Below, in pieces: positions 1-12,976 of a stretch of 64,000 nt of DNA. Position numbers and translations under genes: made by a program. The DNA is from Polytrichum commune (taxonomy: Eukaryota > Streptophyta > Polytrichopsida > Polytrichales > Polytrichaceae), in NCBI GenBank assembly GCA_950295325.1, contig OX485805.1:51732758-51796757 (forward strand), given 5' to 3'. Position 1 is the first letter of the stretch. The number at the start of each line of letters is the position of its first letter. The notes under the pieces are model-generated. The model was not told the DNA's origin, searched no databases, and saw only the letters and a program-made list of their open reading frames with translations.

Positions 1-3000
1 CACTGTCAACACTTGGGTTACTCATTCCATCATCCCAGTCCCCAGTAACGTCACCAGACGGGTCAATGTCCTCCATAGTGCGAGACCTCGAGTGGCGTAC
101 TCCTGGACCTTCTTGGTGCTCTTCCAGGGACTACAAACAAATTAAATGAAAGTGCTTTGTGAGACTGGTAATTTCAATTATGCAACAACACATCAGGAGA
201 GGAAAACTAAACACCATGTCAAAGAGATAGCCACATTGCATTTTTCACAATTGTTTAGGCCATGCAGAAAGCATGCACTTACTTCAACAAAATCCCTGGT
301 CTCCAGGATACACTTCTGAGCAGATGGATGGTCAACGGAAAGGAGGGTGGACATGCGCTCCTCAAGTGCATCGAGCTGCCTCAAATAGCCCATTTTCTTA
401 TTTGCTGTTGTTGCTTTTTGCTGTGACTCCTTTTGTATTTCCTGAGTAAAAGATTTTTTATAGAACATCCAATCAGATCCTCTGAACACAACATATTACA
501 TAGAGGATATACCATCCCACTGCAGCATTACAATGACCATGGCCTTACAACACCAAACCCCAGAACATAGGAAGCAACTTCTAGAGCTTGATAGTTGACA
601 AATTCAAATAGCACCTCGGTCTGCTTGTAGATGTCTTCTAAAGAGATCAGTGATGCCACCCGGGCATCTTCTGTTGCAGTCGATGGATTTCGGGTTGGAG
701 AGCCACCATCCTCTTTCGTCAGAAGAGACACATCAGTGCGCATCTGGTGCAAGACCTGCCATACCAATGAGCACAGTAAGCAAGGCATTCTAAGCAGACT
801 AGGAAATAAGTGGCTGTTCACTCCCTTTGGGAGTCCCAGAGGAATTCCATGAAGTCATCTTCCAACAAGAATTGAGACAATTCATGTACTGAGTTGCCAC
901 CATTTCCTTCTGACAGTCTGACTGAAAACTAGTTGTAGCCATGGGTTGGTACAAGGCCCAAGAATTTGTGACCTTCTGAAAAGCTGATACACTAACAAAT
1001 AGCATACACTATGGGTAAGCCACAGAATGCAACTCATTGACCTCTAGATATTAGCACTCAGATGTCACCAGCTAGCACTGAGTCAAGATTGCCAAAACCA
1101 ACCTTCCGGCGCTTATGCTCCACAGATTCTAGAGCTGACCGGAGCTTAGTAACTTGAGCTGCATCTTCTGCTTCCTCAGTTGCCAGTGTAGCTGCAACAT
1201 CCTGAAAAGGATGTCCAAGAATTTGAGAACAGACCTACAAAGACTATGGATAAAGAAACTGCCATAATATTTGCAACATATTCTGGCAGGGGAGACGTAC
1301 AACTTAAATTAGGACAGTCTTCTAAGATTTACAAACACAACTCTCATGATTGGTCTAGACCCAGTTATTATACATTTGTCAGCAGACTAGAGTGTTAGTT
1401 ACCTTAAGATGTTGAAGCTGGCGACTGTACACAAGCTTAGTGTAATCAGACAAAAGCTGTCCCAAGGCATCAGTACTTGGCCTGGCTGGAACCCCAAGAC
1501 CTGACATCCAGCCATCCAAGATTGCTGTAGAAAGCTGCTCTAAGTGATTTGTCACCCCACCTATTGTCTCTCCACCAGTCAGAGACAAGAAGTCAAAGTT
1601 CTCAGCAAGCCATCCTCGGATCTGACGCTGCAGCTCCCCTGGGTTCAGAAAGCAAAAGAAAAACTGTCATTCTTCACTTCTAAACAATATCTGATAATTA
1701 CGCAGTCTACCTATCTGACGCATTGAATGTAGAAATAATACTCGTACTTGAATAAAGTACACAAATTACGTGTACACAGATGGATGTTGTTCTAGACTAC
1801 TCATATTTTGCATACACATATAATGACATTTGCTTCTAAGTCAGCTTACAATATGAGTCCAAGAGAAGTTCCAGCCATTCAAACAAAATTACCAGTAACT
1901 GTGAACCACCCTCAAGTATCTGGGTCCTCAAACAAATGCATTCAACTATATTCTAGGTTAAGATCAGATTGTATGAAAAAGTGCAGTCTCCCTTGGTTTT
2001 AATGCCTTTAAACTTCAGGCATAATTATTTAGACTACAAATGAGAGCTCTAAGTGGACACTAGAACGAATAAGAGTGTGAAAGAGTGAAAGCATGTATAA
2101 CCTGCAGGAGTATGCACAAAAAGTGAGGCAAGGGACTTGTTGCCAATGGCAAAGGTGCGGGCTTCGTCTGTTGTGTCTTTCAGCTTCCCACCTGTCACAT
2201 GCTGTCTCCAAGCATCCTGCAACAAGTTCAGAAGCAGTGGAAGACTCTCAACCAGCATGTTCGTTCAGAACTACATGGTATGTCTTACACACAGCACTGA
2301 GCTATATAACCTCCCACCTTCCACCATACTAACAACTAACGAAAATTACCAGGGCCCAGCTTTTAAAGAAGCTTGAACTATATGGTACAATAGCTGATAT
2401 TGCTTAGTGACTGCAGATGTATAATTAATGACGTGCACATAAGAGAATTAGACACTCTTCAAGTCAGTATCTAACCTGATCAACTCCCCTCAGCTTTGAG
2501 ACAAGTGATGAGAACTTTGAGCGTTTTTCTTGCCTCAGGTTGACTTTGAATCCATGACCAGAGTCCTCTCCATCTCTGCCCCGATAAACAGCTGGAGACC
2601 TTTGTGGACTACCCACTATACTTGTACTACGGCTAGTACGCCCACTTCCTGTTGCTGCACCTACCTTCTCCAGGAATCGTTCTACAGGAGGAGCCTGCAA
2701 TACCAACCCAATTAATAAGGCCTATTTAGCAGTACATTACAAGATCTGGTATATAAGTGGTGAAAATTGAAATTCCGCCCAGTTGTGTCATTATAAAGAA
2801 TCAGGTCATAGACCAGAATGGAATTAAAACAATGCAGACAAATAGCAGCCAAAATTGCAAAGTGGCAGTGTCTTACATAAAAACAAGACCAATTGCTCAA
2901 AGTAAAAATTCAAAGTAACAGATTCACGAGTGACAGGAATGAGTAGCACTGAAAGACGTTCACACCTTCAAAGACTGTAGCTCTGGTGCACGTGATAGAA

Positions 3001-6000
3001 GTGAACGTATATAGAGAATGCGCACTCGAGACACCAACATGCTGTCCATCACTCTTCGAGGCTCCATTTTGCGTATGAAGGCAAACACAGCACCTTGAAT
3101 TTCTGCAAGCATCTCATGCTCCCGAGATGCTCCAGCCTTGATCACAGCTGCTAAGACCTGCAAACAAGTACATCTTTGAATCAAAATTTGGACCATATAG
3201 ATAAAGAGCTCTTATAGTTAGTAAGACATGGACACCGAAAAACCTAGCCAAAAGACCAGATTCACGAAGGAAAGAAGTGACTACATGGCAACTCTACTCT
3301 CAAATGCATGAATGAGACTATAGTAAGTTGAGCACTATAGCCTAAGAAAGAGAAATATTAATCCCAATCTAGATTGTACTGGATGTGTGATTAGTTTTCT
3401 TGAGCTAATGCACCTCCCACCTAACAGAGCCGATAGAATGAAACAGTATTCAGCAACCCCGTTAACTTAGAGCCTTGCAGTTTAGATATTTCAAATAGGA
3501 AGTCCAGGCCATCCCTACAGGTCAGTTCTCCATACTGCGCCCTTTGTGATGCATTCAAGAAAATAAAAAATAAAGAGCCATACAAGCATCAGTAGTTTGT
3601 TGGCACCGTCAGCAATTGCTGCAGGACTGTCATATTGGTCTGGGTTGAAGTCCATCAAGGCAGCTGTCAGATATTCTCCTGCTGGTGTTGTCTTCATTTG
3701 CTCTCCTGACCCAAACTTGAACAATGCAACAGTTCCTCCTGGGGAACCTGGCAGTCCACCTGATGAAGCTCTCATGGAACTTGACATACGCAAGTCTGGA
3801 GAACCAGGCATTGTGCCCCCACTGCCATACAGACACAGAATTAGACAGACAGCTACAGGATATGAAGGTCAGGCACTCATTCTCAGATCTCTTCTCAAGA
3901 AGAATAAATCTTGTCTTCAACTTTCATTGATAAATCTAGGAACTTTTAGCAACAGATAGACATTCAGTCTTAGATTACTACACAGAACCATGAACTTCGG
4001 TAAGGTACATACCTGAAGGAGCCACCATCCAATACAAAGTCATCCACACCCCTCGAATCCATGCTCCGCATCTGAAAAGTGGACAGAATATTGATAAAGC
4101 GCACAACTTTGACAAAGAAACGTGGGCACATAAAAAGCAACAATAATCGTTTTCCATTTAGTATTATTAGAACTTGCCTCCTAACTATAACTTAAGCAAA
4201 GCCATTTAATTCAAGCAAGGGATAGAGGGCATGTGATACTTGAATTAATGATTCAAAGAATCAGATCGGTCCATTCAAAAGTACCATTTGCTGCTAACAA
4301 ATAGTGCCACACATCAAATGGAGAAGAGCTTTGGAGTCAAGATAAGTGCATATTAAGCACCTTGGGAGTTGCAGAAACTCTTGGTGAGCTGACCGCTGTA
4401 TTGCGCTCTGTAAGCCGTTCAAAAAGCTTCTCATTTTCTTGGTGTAGCCTCTGCAATAGATACCCAAACAATTTTATTCTTCATGTGTAGATTATTCCAC
4501 CAAATCAACAACTCTACCTATTATGCTTTTCACTTGAGATGTTATTGTCTGTACTGACTTGTAATAAACTAGTACCAAATAGCTCCTATGGTAAAGTTCT
4601 GATATAAATTCAGAGTAAATGTACAGGGCCTGATGTCAAGGGATGAAGTTTACAAACCTCAATCAGCTCATCTCGCTTCAACAACTCCTCTTCAAGTTTT
4701 TGGTTCATTGCCAAGGCATTCTCAGTCTCTTCCCGCATCCTTTGTACCTCAGCTGGATTTTCCTCCCTCGCACTTGTTGCTTTTGTTGTTGCTAATCGAG
4801 CTTCATTCAGTTGCTGCTCCAGCACCTGTACCCTCACCTGCAACCACAAGCATCTTAAAACATTTTTCTCTTCCCTGAGATCTGTACACCAAGCTTCATA
4901 TTTCTATCAATATACAGGATCTACCTAAAGCATTATCTGATAGTTGAAAAAATAGCATCCAAACACTCGCATCTGAAAGTATCATGGGGTTCACCAACAA
5001 CAGCCAATACTACAGTAGCAAGAAAAAGTGCCAACAATAATTTCACAGTGCAGGTAATGGCAACTCCAAGACATTTATGTATGAACAGTCTTCATATTAA
5101 ATAACAGAACAACTTACTTCAAGAGCATCTATCCTTGCACCGCGCTCTTTCAATTGTAATTGGTACTGCTCTTCCCGACCTGTAAACACTGTCAGTTGAG
5201 CCTTCAAGCTCCCGTGTTGGTCTTTCTCCTTGTTTCTCTGGTCATTAATTCTGTTATTTTCCACCTGTCAGAATGACATAAAAATGTCAGGGATGCCGAG
5301 CTCCAATACCACATCAGATGAAGTATAATAAAAATATTATCTACTGAACATCATACCACCATCATCAGCACCCTTCGAACCAAACCATTTAACAGTCGTA
5401 CCTCTGAAAAGTATGGCCACTCCTACCTTGAATGGTACTCCCAAGGTCTGTGAGCAATATTTGCCTCCAAATTCTTGAGGAGATGATTGATCACTACTTT
5501 GTCAAGGTACAACTCAGTAGAGATTTCAGTATTTCTGGTGTCAGAAGAAGAAATCTGTAAGGTAGTAGTACCTGAAGCTTATTGATATGTGACTCATGAC
5601 TTGTGAGCTCAGCTTGCAAAGAAGCAGCCAACTTCCATGCCTTTTGAACCTCGCCAAAGAGGAGAAGGCATTGATCATCTGCTTCCTTCAATGCACGTTT
5701 CAAACGCATCACCTCTCCATGCGCCTCTGTTGCCTCCTTCTCCTTCTCATACACTTCCTTCCGAGCCTCACTTGCCTAATGAGGAAACATACAGTATTTG
5801 TTGGCAGCAGGTTCTCACACAAGGCAACAAATATGAACCGTATGCAATTTGGACAACTATGGACCTAATAGTCTGCCAATAGGTCATAAAGATGCAGAAA
5901 TTGCAAGCTAGATATATTAGAAACTCTGAACCCATATTCTTCAATATCAAAGGTCAGACAATTTAAGAAGCCAAGGTGTAAGCAGCAAGAATACATGGAT

Positions 6001-9000
6001 GTCAAGAATAGAGAAGGATTTTTTATGAAGAGGGCCAAAGCAGCAGGAACATACCATGTCTCTCCACTTCTTTATGGTGTCTCGGTTACCAAGACTCAGC
6101 TCCACATTCCGTGCACGAGTACCAAAATTGAGGGATGCTATGGTTTCTTGCGCATCTGCAATGCTTGGGCTGATGTTTACAATAAGAAGTGCCTTGGAGT
6201 CCCCACCTGCAACAAGGAATCTAAATTTTAGATCCAGTTGCATAGATTAGGTTGCACAGAGTGCAAAAGCTTTAGCAAGTCAACATACAACTCAGTAATG
6301 GGTGGGCAGCTAATAAGAATATGCAGACCTTATCAGTCAAAGCAATGTATTACAACAGAAAATGTCTAGACTATGCGTAACTTTAAAACATGTGACAGTC
6401 AAGACGGAGTCCTTGAGAGTACATACCAAGCGAGTCAGCAAGAAGTTGTGTGAGCTTTGAATGGCCATAAGGAATATGGTCCTTCTTTGCAGTCAATGCG
6501 GAGAAAATATCGCCAAGACTGCACAAAACTCACCACATCAGACTCCAAACAGTGCAGCTCATTATAACGTAAAAGTTACTTCAACCACCTTCGCACAAGG
6601 TCCTAGTTTGCAAAGCCTGTGTAGGCATTAATAAGCACATCACTTGGGAGCAATCACCAAAGTCTCGGGAACTTTTCCTTGCTAAAAAAGGATATTCCAC
6701 GGCTTGTACATCCCCAAATTCATGAGGTCTAAAGGTAGCTAAGTTAGGTAGATGAAGTCAGAGCTCCATTCAACTTACGCAGAAAGAGATTTATTGATGT
6801 GCAGAGATTCAGTAAGTCTGTCTCCTCTCTCTTCAGCTTTATTGAGACGCTCACTACCCGCCATATCCACCATAGATAACTTGCTGTACTGGTTCTCCCC
6901 AGTGACAGCATTTGAATAGTGGATGTGTACCGTCACCACCCTGATTTCCACAATCACTTGTCAGCATCACTTCAAACAAGTAGTGTATTTTCACTTACTC
7001 CAGCCATTAGAAAATTCAAGATCACTCCACTATTCATGACAGAATGTTGCATTCAAACAACTAGTTGGAGACTATGGCTGCAAAGAGCATACAAGTGTGA
7101 ACGACTTTTGCGATCTGATTTCCCCTCATCCATGTTAGCTCGCATCTGACTCCCAAGTTTGAAGACTCGGGCAAATTCTGCAGAAGACTCTATGCTCTCT
7201 TCAACTAACTCCACACCGTGACTTGGTTCACCTAGCAATACTGTTCCAGCACCCCTAGTGTCTGAGGTCTTCAACAGATCACGCACCTGCACAGATAGAA
7301 AAAATGGAAACTAGCATCGTTAAGGAGCACAAATAACAGTGTCTTCTTCATGGTTCTGTAAATAACAACAGAGACACTAGCAGGTTGTAGTGCTTGTAAT
7401 GCGAGCAGCACACAACGTCAGTGATAATGTGCAAACCTACCTGCTCGTTGTAGAGCTCAAACATGGTGATAAAGAATGAAGACCTCAATGTTGACGTTGC
7501 CTCAACGTTAGCCAGATCTAAAAGCTCTTCAACCACTCTGAAATAGACTCCCCGGTCATGACTTGGCCCTTCCTGTAACACAGGCCAGCACAAATAAGCA
7601 ATGGACTCTTACTTGAGGGAGTCTGTTCAGGGCAGAAAAGCAGCAACAAACTGAAGACACATATTCTGCTGTAGAAGGTACTTCCTAGTGAGGCACTTTG
7701 CACACAAGAAGTAAACACTAAGTCTATCAGAACACATGCACATGCTGTATACAACTACCCTTCTTTAAAGAGTTCCCACCTTTGCAAAGCTTGACAGAAT
7801 GTGGAAACGATTGATTACGTTTCCATATGACCCATTGGCTATAGTATTATGACTGGATGGATGAAGAAAGCATACAATAACTCACAATTTCATCTGATTG
7901 ATCAGACATGTTTTCCAGCAAATAGCTATACATATAGCTGAAAGGGCATCCAAAGGTGCAGCATTCCCAGAATACATGTACTCTTCTTTAACAACTAGCT
8001 TTGCCCAACTCAGATACTCACTACATGGTTCTTATTAAAGGCTCAGATAAATCTAGTTTTTGTCCCTCTGATCTCTCCTCTGTTTTGTGTCAATCCTTGT
8101 GAACGAGCTTATATTTTGCGGCAACTAATCCTGTGTATAGAAATCCTTAAGGCACTTTCTCAGCACTTATAGCCATGCTCAGCATTCTTGAATAATGATA
8201 TACCCGGCTGGGTTGACATGGAAGATAAATAATACAAACATCTCTGTCAATTAGAAAGTGCACAGAAGACAGACCATGGTATGTGTTTTTCCAGACCCTG
8301 TTTGTCCATAGGCAAATATGGAAACATTGTAGCCATCCAAAGCAGACTGGACAAGGGGCTGGATATCTTGAAATAAGGCCCCTGCAAGAAATGCTCAAAT
8401 ATGTCATCCTCCAAAATGCAGATCAACAATGTCTAAGATTGGTGGAATATCATTCAACTCACAGTTATGAATTACATGCTTGCATCCAAACTGATCTTCT
8501 ACACAAAATAACCTGATCAGGCTCCTCAACTTCACTATGAAGTAAGCTACTCATTCCCACATGTACTTATATGCTTGCCATGCACAAGATCGACAGAATT
8601 TACCTTGAGTAACATGTGGTCCATAAACACGATCCATCTCAAATTCTTTATTGGGTGCAGCAGCTACAGTTGAATTAAGACGGAGTGTGAAGTCGTCTGG
8701 GAAAGCAGTGGCTGTAGGGCCTTCATCCTCAAACTGTGGTCTTGCTCGACAGAATACGCGAACATTTCCTATATGAAAAATAGTCACAAAGTGAGACAAG
8801 CTTAGTGTTTACACCAGCTTTTGAGCAAACTAACTAGATATCCTATATTCAGAATCCTCAACATGAATAGAACTTTTGAATGCTTAAAAAACTACAAAAT
8901 ATAGAAATGAGAGTGTCACTGCCCAAAAATGGGGCACTTATTCTACCTTTCACAGCAAGTAGATCATTGAAAAGTTTCTTCTTTTCTTTCTTCAAGGGAG

Positions 9001-11853
9001 CAACTCGAGACTCAGAATCCAAAGCCACATCATCTGCACAAAGACTCAAAACCAAAATCATGTTCACTTAGTGCAACATATCAAGAAAACCTAAACAAAC
9101 TACAAAAATCTAATTTTCTGCATGTGACCCAAGATAAATGCAAAGAAATAGTGGAGAAAAGGCTCAAAAAGGAGACTGTCCAATTTTGATCAAAAAAGTG
9201 GCAACTACCTCTGTCCCCCTATCTCAGCCTCAGCATCACACAAAGCTACACCCAATATCTCTTGAACTGGTACTTGAAATATTCTAATACTGCCTTATAG
9301 ACACCCCAGGAACTGTAATTGGCCAAATGCTCCTTAATATGACCAAATGAGCTGTAGACCATGATCAGGATAGGCCCAAAAATATGGAGCAGCTTGATTA
9401 CATATTCTCAGGAGCACGCAATTAACAATATCCAGCTGCTGAATAATCTGGTGAAATTGCAATATGATCTCTTGGAAATATAATATTCACTAAAGGTAGG
9501 ATAAAAGAAGGATTGCGATACGAAAAAATTTCACCCTGCAACAACTATTTCCAATACTCATGAGATGAACAATCCACAACCTAAAAAAAGAAATGTGAGA
9601 CAAAAACCACTTTGGAAAGAAAGTGCAAGACAGAAAAGAGAGGAACCTAATCGCCGAGCTTTCTCTGCAAGAACACCTAGATACCGGGTCACCCTTGCAA
9701 TCTTTGCATTTGAATATTCCTGCAAATCGCTGGCTTCCTGTCGAAGTTCTATACACTCCTCTCGTGCACTCTGCATTCGCAATATCATCAAACACATACT
9801 CAAAAGATTAATAAATATTGTAGTGAAACCACAGAAACAAATATGTATAGTAGGATGAATTATCATTGTAAATATCAAGTGAACAATTTTCCCAGATAAA
9901 AGTAGCCAATCTATGGAATATATGGTATAGGTAATCGTAGGATGAAGTGCTCTCACTTAAAGAACAATGTAGAATACCCAGAACAATTGGAAGTTTAAGT
10001 GAAGGATGCCAATTCCTATTTCCATTCTTCTTCCACTTTAGCAATAACCTGGCTAGTGCTCTTCATCCCTTCTGTCGAAACTGATAACTGAAATTTCACT
10101 GTTGCAAATTTCTTCTACTATTGTACTGCATGTATAGGAAAATACTGCAGACACAAATTTTCTTCGTATATTGAGGTTGTGTAAACATTCCACAAATACA
10201 GAAGGCAAAACCTAGCTAGGATTTGACAAGATACCTCTGGTCCCAGATTTAGGGTCTAAATACTGCTGCATGAAAATTTTGGCTTTTACTTAGTGACGTC
10301 ATCTATTAAGGAAGAAACATTAAAATCCATTTAGTCAGAAATTATGCTGACAGTGGCACTCTTCATTGTGAAACAAACATTCAATGGAGTAAAAAGGTAA
10401 TGGGTAAAGACATCACTGCAGTCAGATGCTGGCAAGGAGATGATTCAGATTTATGCACACAGAGGCACTAAGGCATGAGATAATAGTCACATGAAGAAGA
10501 TAAGAAAGAGAACTTCAGCGTGGAGAAATGTGCCTCAAGACATGATGACAACCTCTGCCCACAGGAGTTTATACTGAAAGCATTGCGATGAGGCAGTTCA
10601 ACCCAATCGGTAGGAGAAAGATGACTCCTGATTTCAAGCCCGTACCCCATAACATTCTTTTGAACTCAAGCCATTGAGTTCTAATGAGAGATCCCCCAGA
10701 GAGAAATGTATAAGCCGAAGCTACTTGCCAAGTACAAGTAAAACAAATCCGTGCCCAGTATGCAAAGAACCTCTCGTGTAAACATCCATGAGGTGCAGTG
10801 AAGTACACCATTTTAGGATTTAAGGGTGGCTTAAACCCAAGGCCTTAATCCAGATCCCATAGAAATTCCGAGGTTAAGCCGCCTAAGGTCGTAAGACCAG
10901 AATAGTACTGGGATAGGTGACGTTCTTAGCACTTGATTTCACATATGGTCCACCCAATCATCGTGGGGGTATCCGGGTGAACAGGATATTGGATATTTTC
11001 AAAACCTAGGGGCTTGCCCTTGGCGAAAATAGGTTCGGGCCAGCTTATCCGTGCCCATCCGTTCGAGGTGCTCGCCTTTGGAAAGCCCGCAATACGCCCT
11101 CTAATTCTCGTGATTCCCATTTCGGGTTTCCATATAGACTTAGACGAACTCGAAGATGAGGCAAGACCATAATTCACGCGAGCGCAACATCGGAATCATA
11201 TATTCTCTTCTTCTTTTTACGAATTATATCTTCAGAGAAGAATACACAAAGAACCTCTCACATAAGCATCCATGGGATGCAGTGAAGTGAAGTTTTATGC
11301 ATCAAAGATCTTCAAGATGAGCAATTACTTTCTTACTTAGCTAGGTGCTTCTAGATACTTAGTATGGGGCGCTCATGTATTCAGTCGACTTGGACGAATG
11401 TGCATGTCACGTACCGTTTCAGGATAAAAATCTTGCAGACAAAAATGAAGAGAACCTTACAAGGCAACATTGGTGGTGAGGACTTACAGATATGCGGTCT
11501 TTCACTTTGAGCACTTTGCTGACGAATGAAGCACTCTGCATCCTCTGTCGAGGGGTATCTGGGGGATGGGCAGCAGACATGGAGTGCCTTCTGCCCCCAA
11601 GAGAAGGAGACTGGGGCACAAAAACCGGTGCAGCAGGTATGTCGTCATGCCTTCTCCCACCACCATCACGAGAGGGAGACTTGGGCACAACGTAATCATC
11701 GTGCCTTCTCATTCCACCGCGAGAGGGAGACTGGGGCACAAATACCGGGGCAGCTGGGATATCATCCTTCCCTATGTCATACTCAGTGTCAAATGGTTTG
11801 TATGATGGTAATCCCCAGCTCCATGAATTCCTCACTCCTCCTGCATCCCCCAT
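1..11853 (-). CDS. KAC: KAC-type kinesin-14 (KIN-14A/B family), 24 exons, C-terminus off the left edge
   Basis: Exons read by splicing on the minus strand: 11488-11853, 9647-9770, 8947-9033, 8604-8768, 8275-8381, 7441-7572, 7093-7286, 6779-6940, 6427-6518, 6055-6206, 5572-5775, 5118-5264, 4658-4837, 4361-4450, 4013-4071, 3584-3821, 2966-3157, 2476-2694, 2102-2216, 1403-1638, 1103-1201, 615-755, 283-441, 1-130. All introns are GT-AG and the phases join to about 1263 codons. The ATG at 11853 is the first after an in-frame stop. The order is N-terminal tail with repeated PSRGG/PSLGG-like stretches; a coiled-coil segment containing [16 protein letters not shown] (~123-160); motor (~194-515) with P-loop [11 protein letters not shown] (273-283), SRSH (388-391) and DMAGSE (417-422); coiled coil (~528-734); then the conserved KAC C-terminal region. 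The family (Arabidopsis KAC1/KAC2, also KCA1/KCA2) is ~1270 aa and supports chloroplast movement and plasma-membrane anchoring through short actin filaments. Roughly the last 100 residues should lie outside the window. Confidence 0.96.
10763..11289. repeat. Pair of ~43 bp imperfect direct repeats flanking the 5S-derived insertion
   Basis: 10763-10805 and 11247-11289 are direct copies (both begin CAAAGAACCTCTC and end GCAGTGAAGT). They differ at about six positions, all transitions. They bracket a 441 bp insert headed by the 5S-like block. The insert after the 5S part (10947-11246) has a long open minus-strand frame with no recognisable domain. Confidence 0.75.
10824..10946 (+). pseudogene. 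5S rRNA-derived sequence (SINE3-like head or 5S pseudogene) in kinesin intron 1
   Basis: Blocks along this stretch match plant 5S rRNA in order and spacing: GGGTG at the start, GATCCCAT, a TCCG block followed by GTTAAGC (A-box region), then TAGTACT, GGAT and GGTGAC (C-box region). Between GTTAAGC and TAGTACT it has about 8 extra bases compared with 5S, and the 3' end is diverged. It is therefore not a functional 5S gene. It lies antisense to the kinesin and is followed by ~300 bp of unrelated sequence, the arrangement expected of a 5S-derived SINE. The identification rests on 5S sequence recalled from memory. Confidence 0.75.
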
Positions 11854-12369
11854 TCTCTCAATGCTACTCAATGGTTGGGAGTCACCCCCGTCCAAGCACC
11901 TCAACCTTCACAGAGATGATGAAGGAGACCAACCTTCCCGCTTCTGGAGATCCAAAGACATCGAAAACAGCATAAATCTCCTCTCCAGCCACTCAATGCA
12001 GCTGAGAGCCTCACTACAAGAAGTAGAGCAACCTAATTCCGCGTGCGGCCCAGCCTCTCCAAATTACCGTAGAGTAATGATGCCTGGTTCATCAACAGCT
12101 TGAGTGGCGAAAGACAATTTCCACGTAGGATTCAGTACGGTTTGGCCAACGTGAGTCTGGCAAATGTCGAAATTCTTTCCAAAACTGATCATTTTGTGTC
12201 GAGCCTGATAGCACCCTGTAACACCTGCGACACTCCCCTCAACCTCACCATATTGCTCCACCAACTCAAATCTCCTCCGCATGCAATTCCCACACCGAAA
12301 CCCTTGCCTCCACCAAATGTTCAACGCAGCTCCAGACGCAATCTGGAATCAAAATATTACACAAGGGCA

Positions 12370-12424
<55 letters not shown>

Positions 12425-12440
12425 CACACACACACACCCC
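11854..12440 (-). promoter_or_regulatory. 5' flank/leader of the KAC gene with a GA/CT tract
   Basis: The sequence upstream of the kinesin ATG contains a 48 bp CT tract (12374-12421; GA on the gene's strand) followed by a short CA tract (12421-12438). GA tracts near plant promoters and leaders are often bound by BBR/BPC-type factors, but here that is inference. A minus-strand reading frame with an ATG near 12282 and a stop at about 12064 could be an upstream ORF if the leader reaches that far. No TATA box was assigned with confidence. Confidence 0.4.
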
Positions 12441-12801
12441 GCCGCACTGTCAGCCGCGCCTGGAAACAAAAGTTATCGAGGTACGAGGTCTGTTCTTTCA
12501 CCGGTGCCAGGGTTTCATTGAACTCTTACACCACGCTGTCTATCTGATTTTATACCATGTCGATGAGCGATTGGAGCGGCTCAAAAAGAGCGGCTGCGGG
12601 TGCAGTGAGAGTCTGAAATGGCTGGCGGATGGTGAAGGGCATGTGAGGGAGGGCAATCCTTCCGCGGGAGCGTAGGTGGCGATGGTGTGGAGACGTTGAA
12701 GAAATGAGTGGTGAGAGGAGGAACAAGGAAACCAAGGAAACAAAGCGAGGGAGGAAAGCGAGGGAATTGAAGAGGGACGGAAAGAGAGACACAAGGGGGG
12801 A

Positions 12802-12828
12802 AGAGAGAGAGAGAGAGAGAGAGAGAGG
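12802..12828. repeat. GA microsatellite
   Basis: A second purine tract, about 13 GA units on the plus strand, lies ~950 bp upstream of the kinesin ATG. The neighbouring 12,700-12,840 sequence is A/G-rich. The long open frames here on both strands are low-complexity artefacts of the repeat. Confidence 0.85.
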
Positions 12829-12976
12829 AGGCAAATTTGGGGGGAAGGTGGATCAAACACTTGGGGCTCAAAAATATTGGCGACCTTTGTCTCCACGGGG
12901 ACTTACGCACGTCGACCGTTTGTATAATACGGGATTTCTTAGAGCGTAGAAGGTCACCTCATCCCCAATATGAACC

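Noticed and set aside
10926-11177. 83-codon minus-strand frame with protein-like composition in kinesin intron 1
   Set aside because: It overlaps the end of the 5S-derived block and lies in a repeat-flanked insertion; no known domain was recognised.
12100-12896. Long open frames on both strands, up to 191 codons
   Set aside because: They arise from CT/GA microsatellites and purine-rich DNA; the peptides are Ser-Leu or Glu-Arg repeats.
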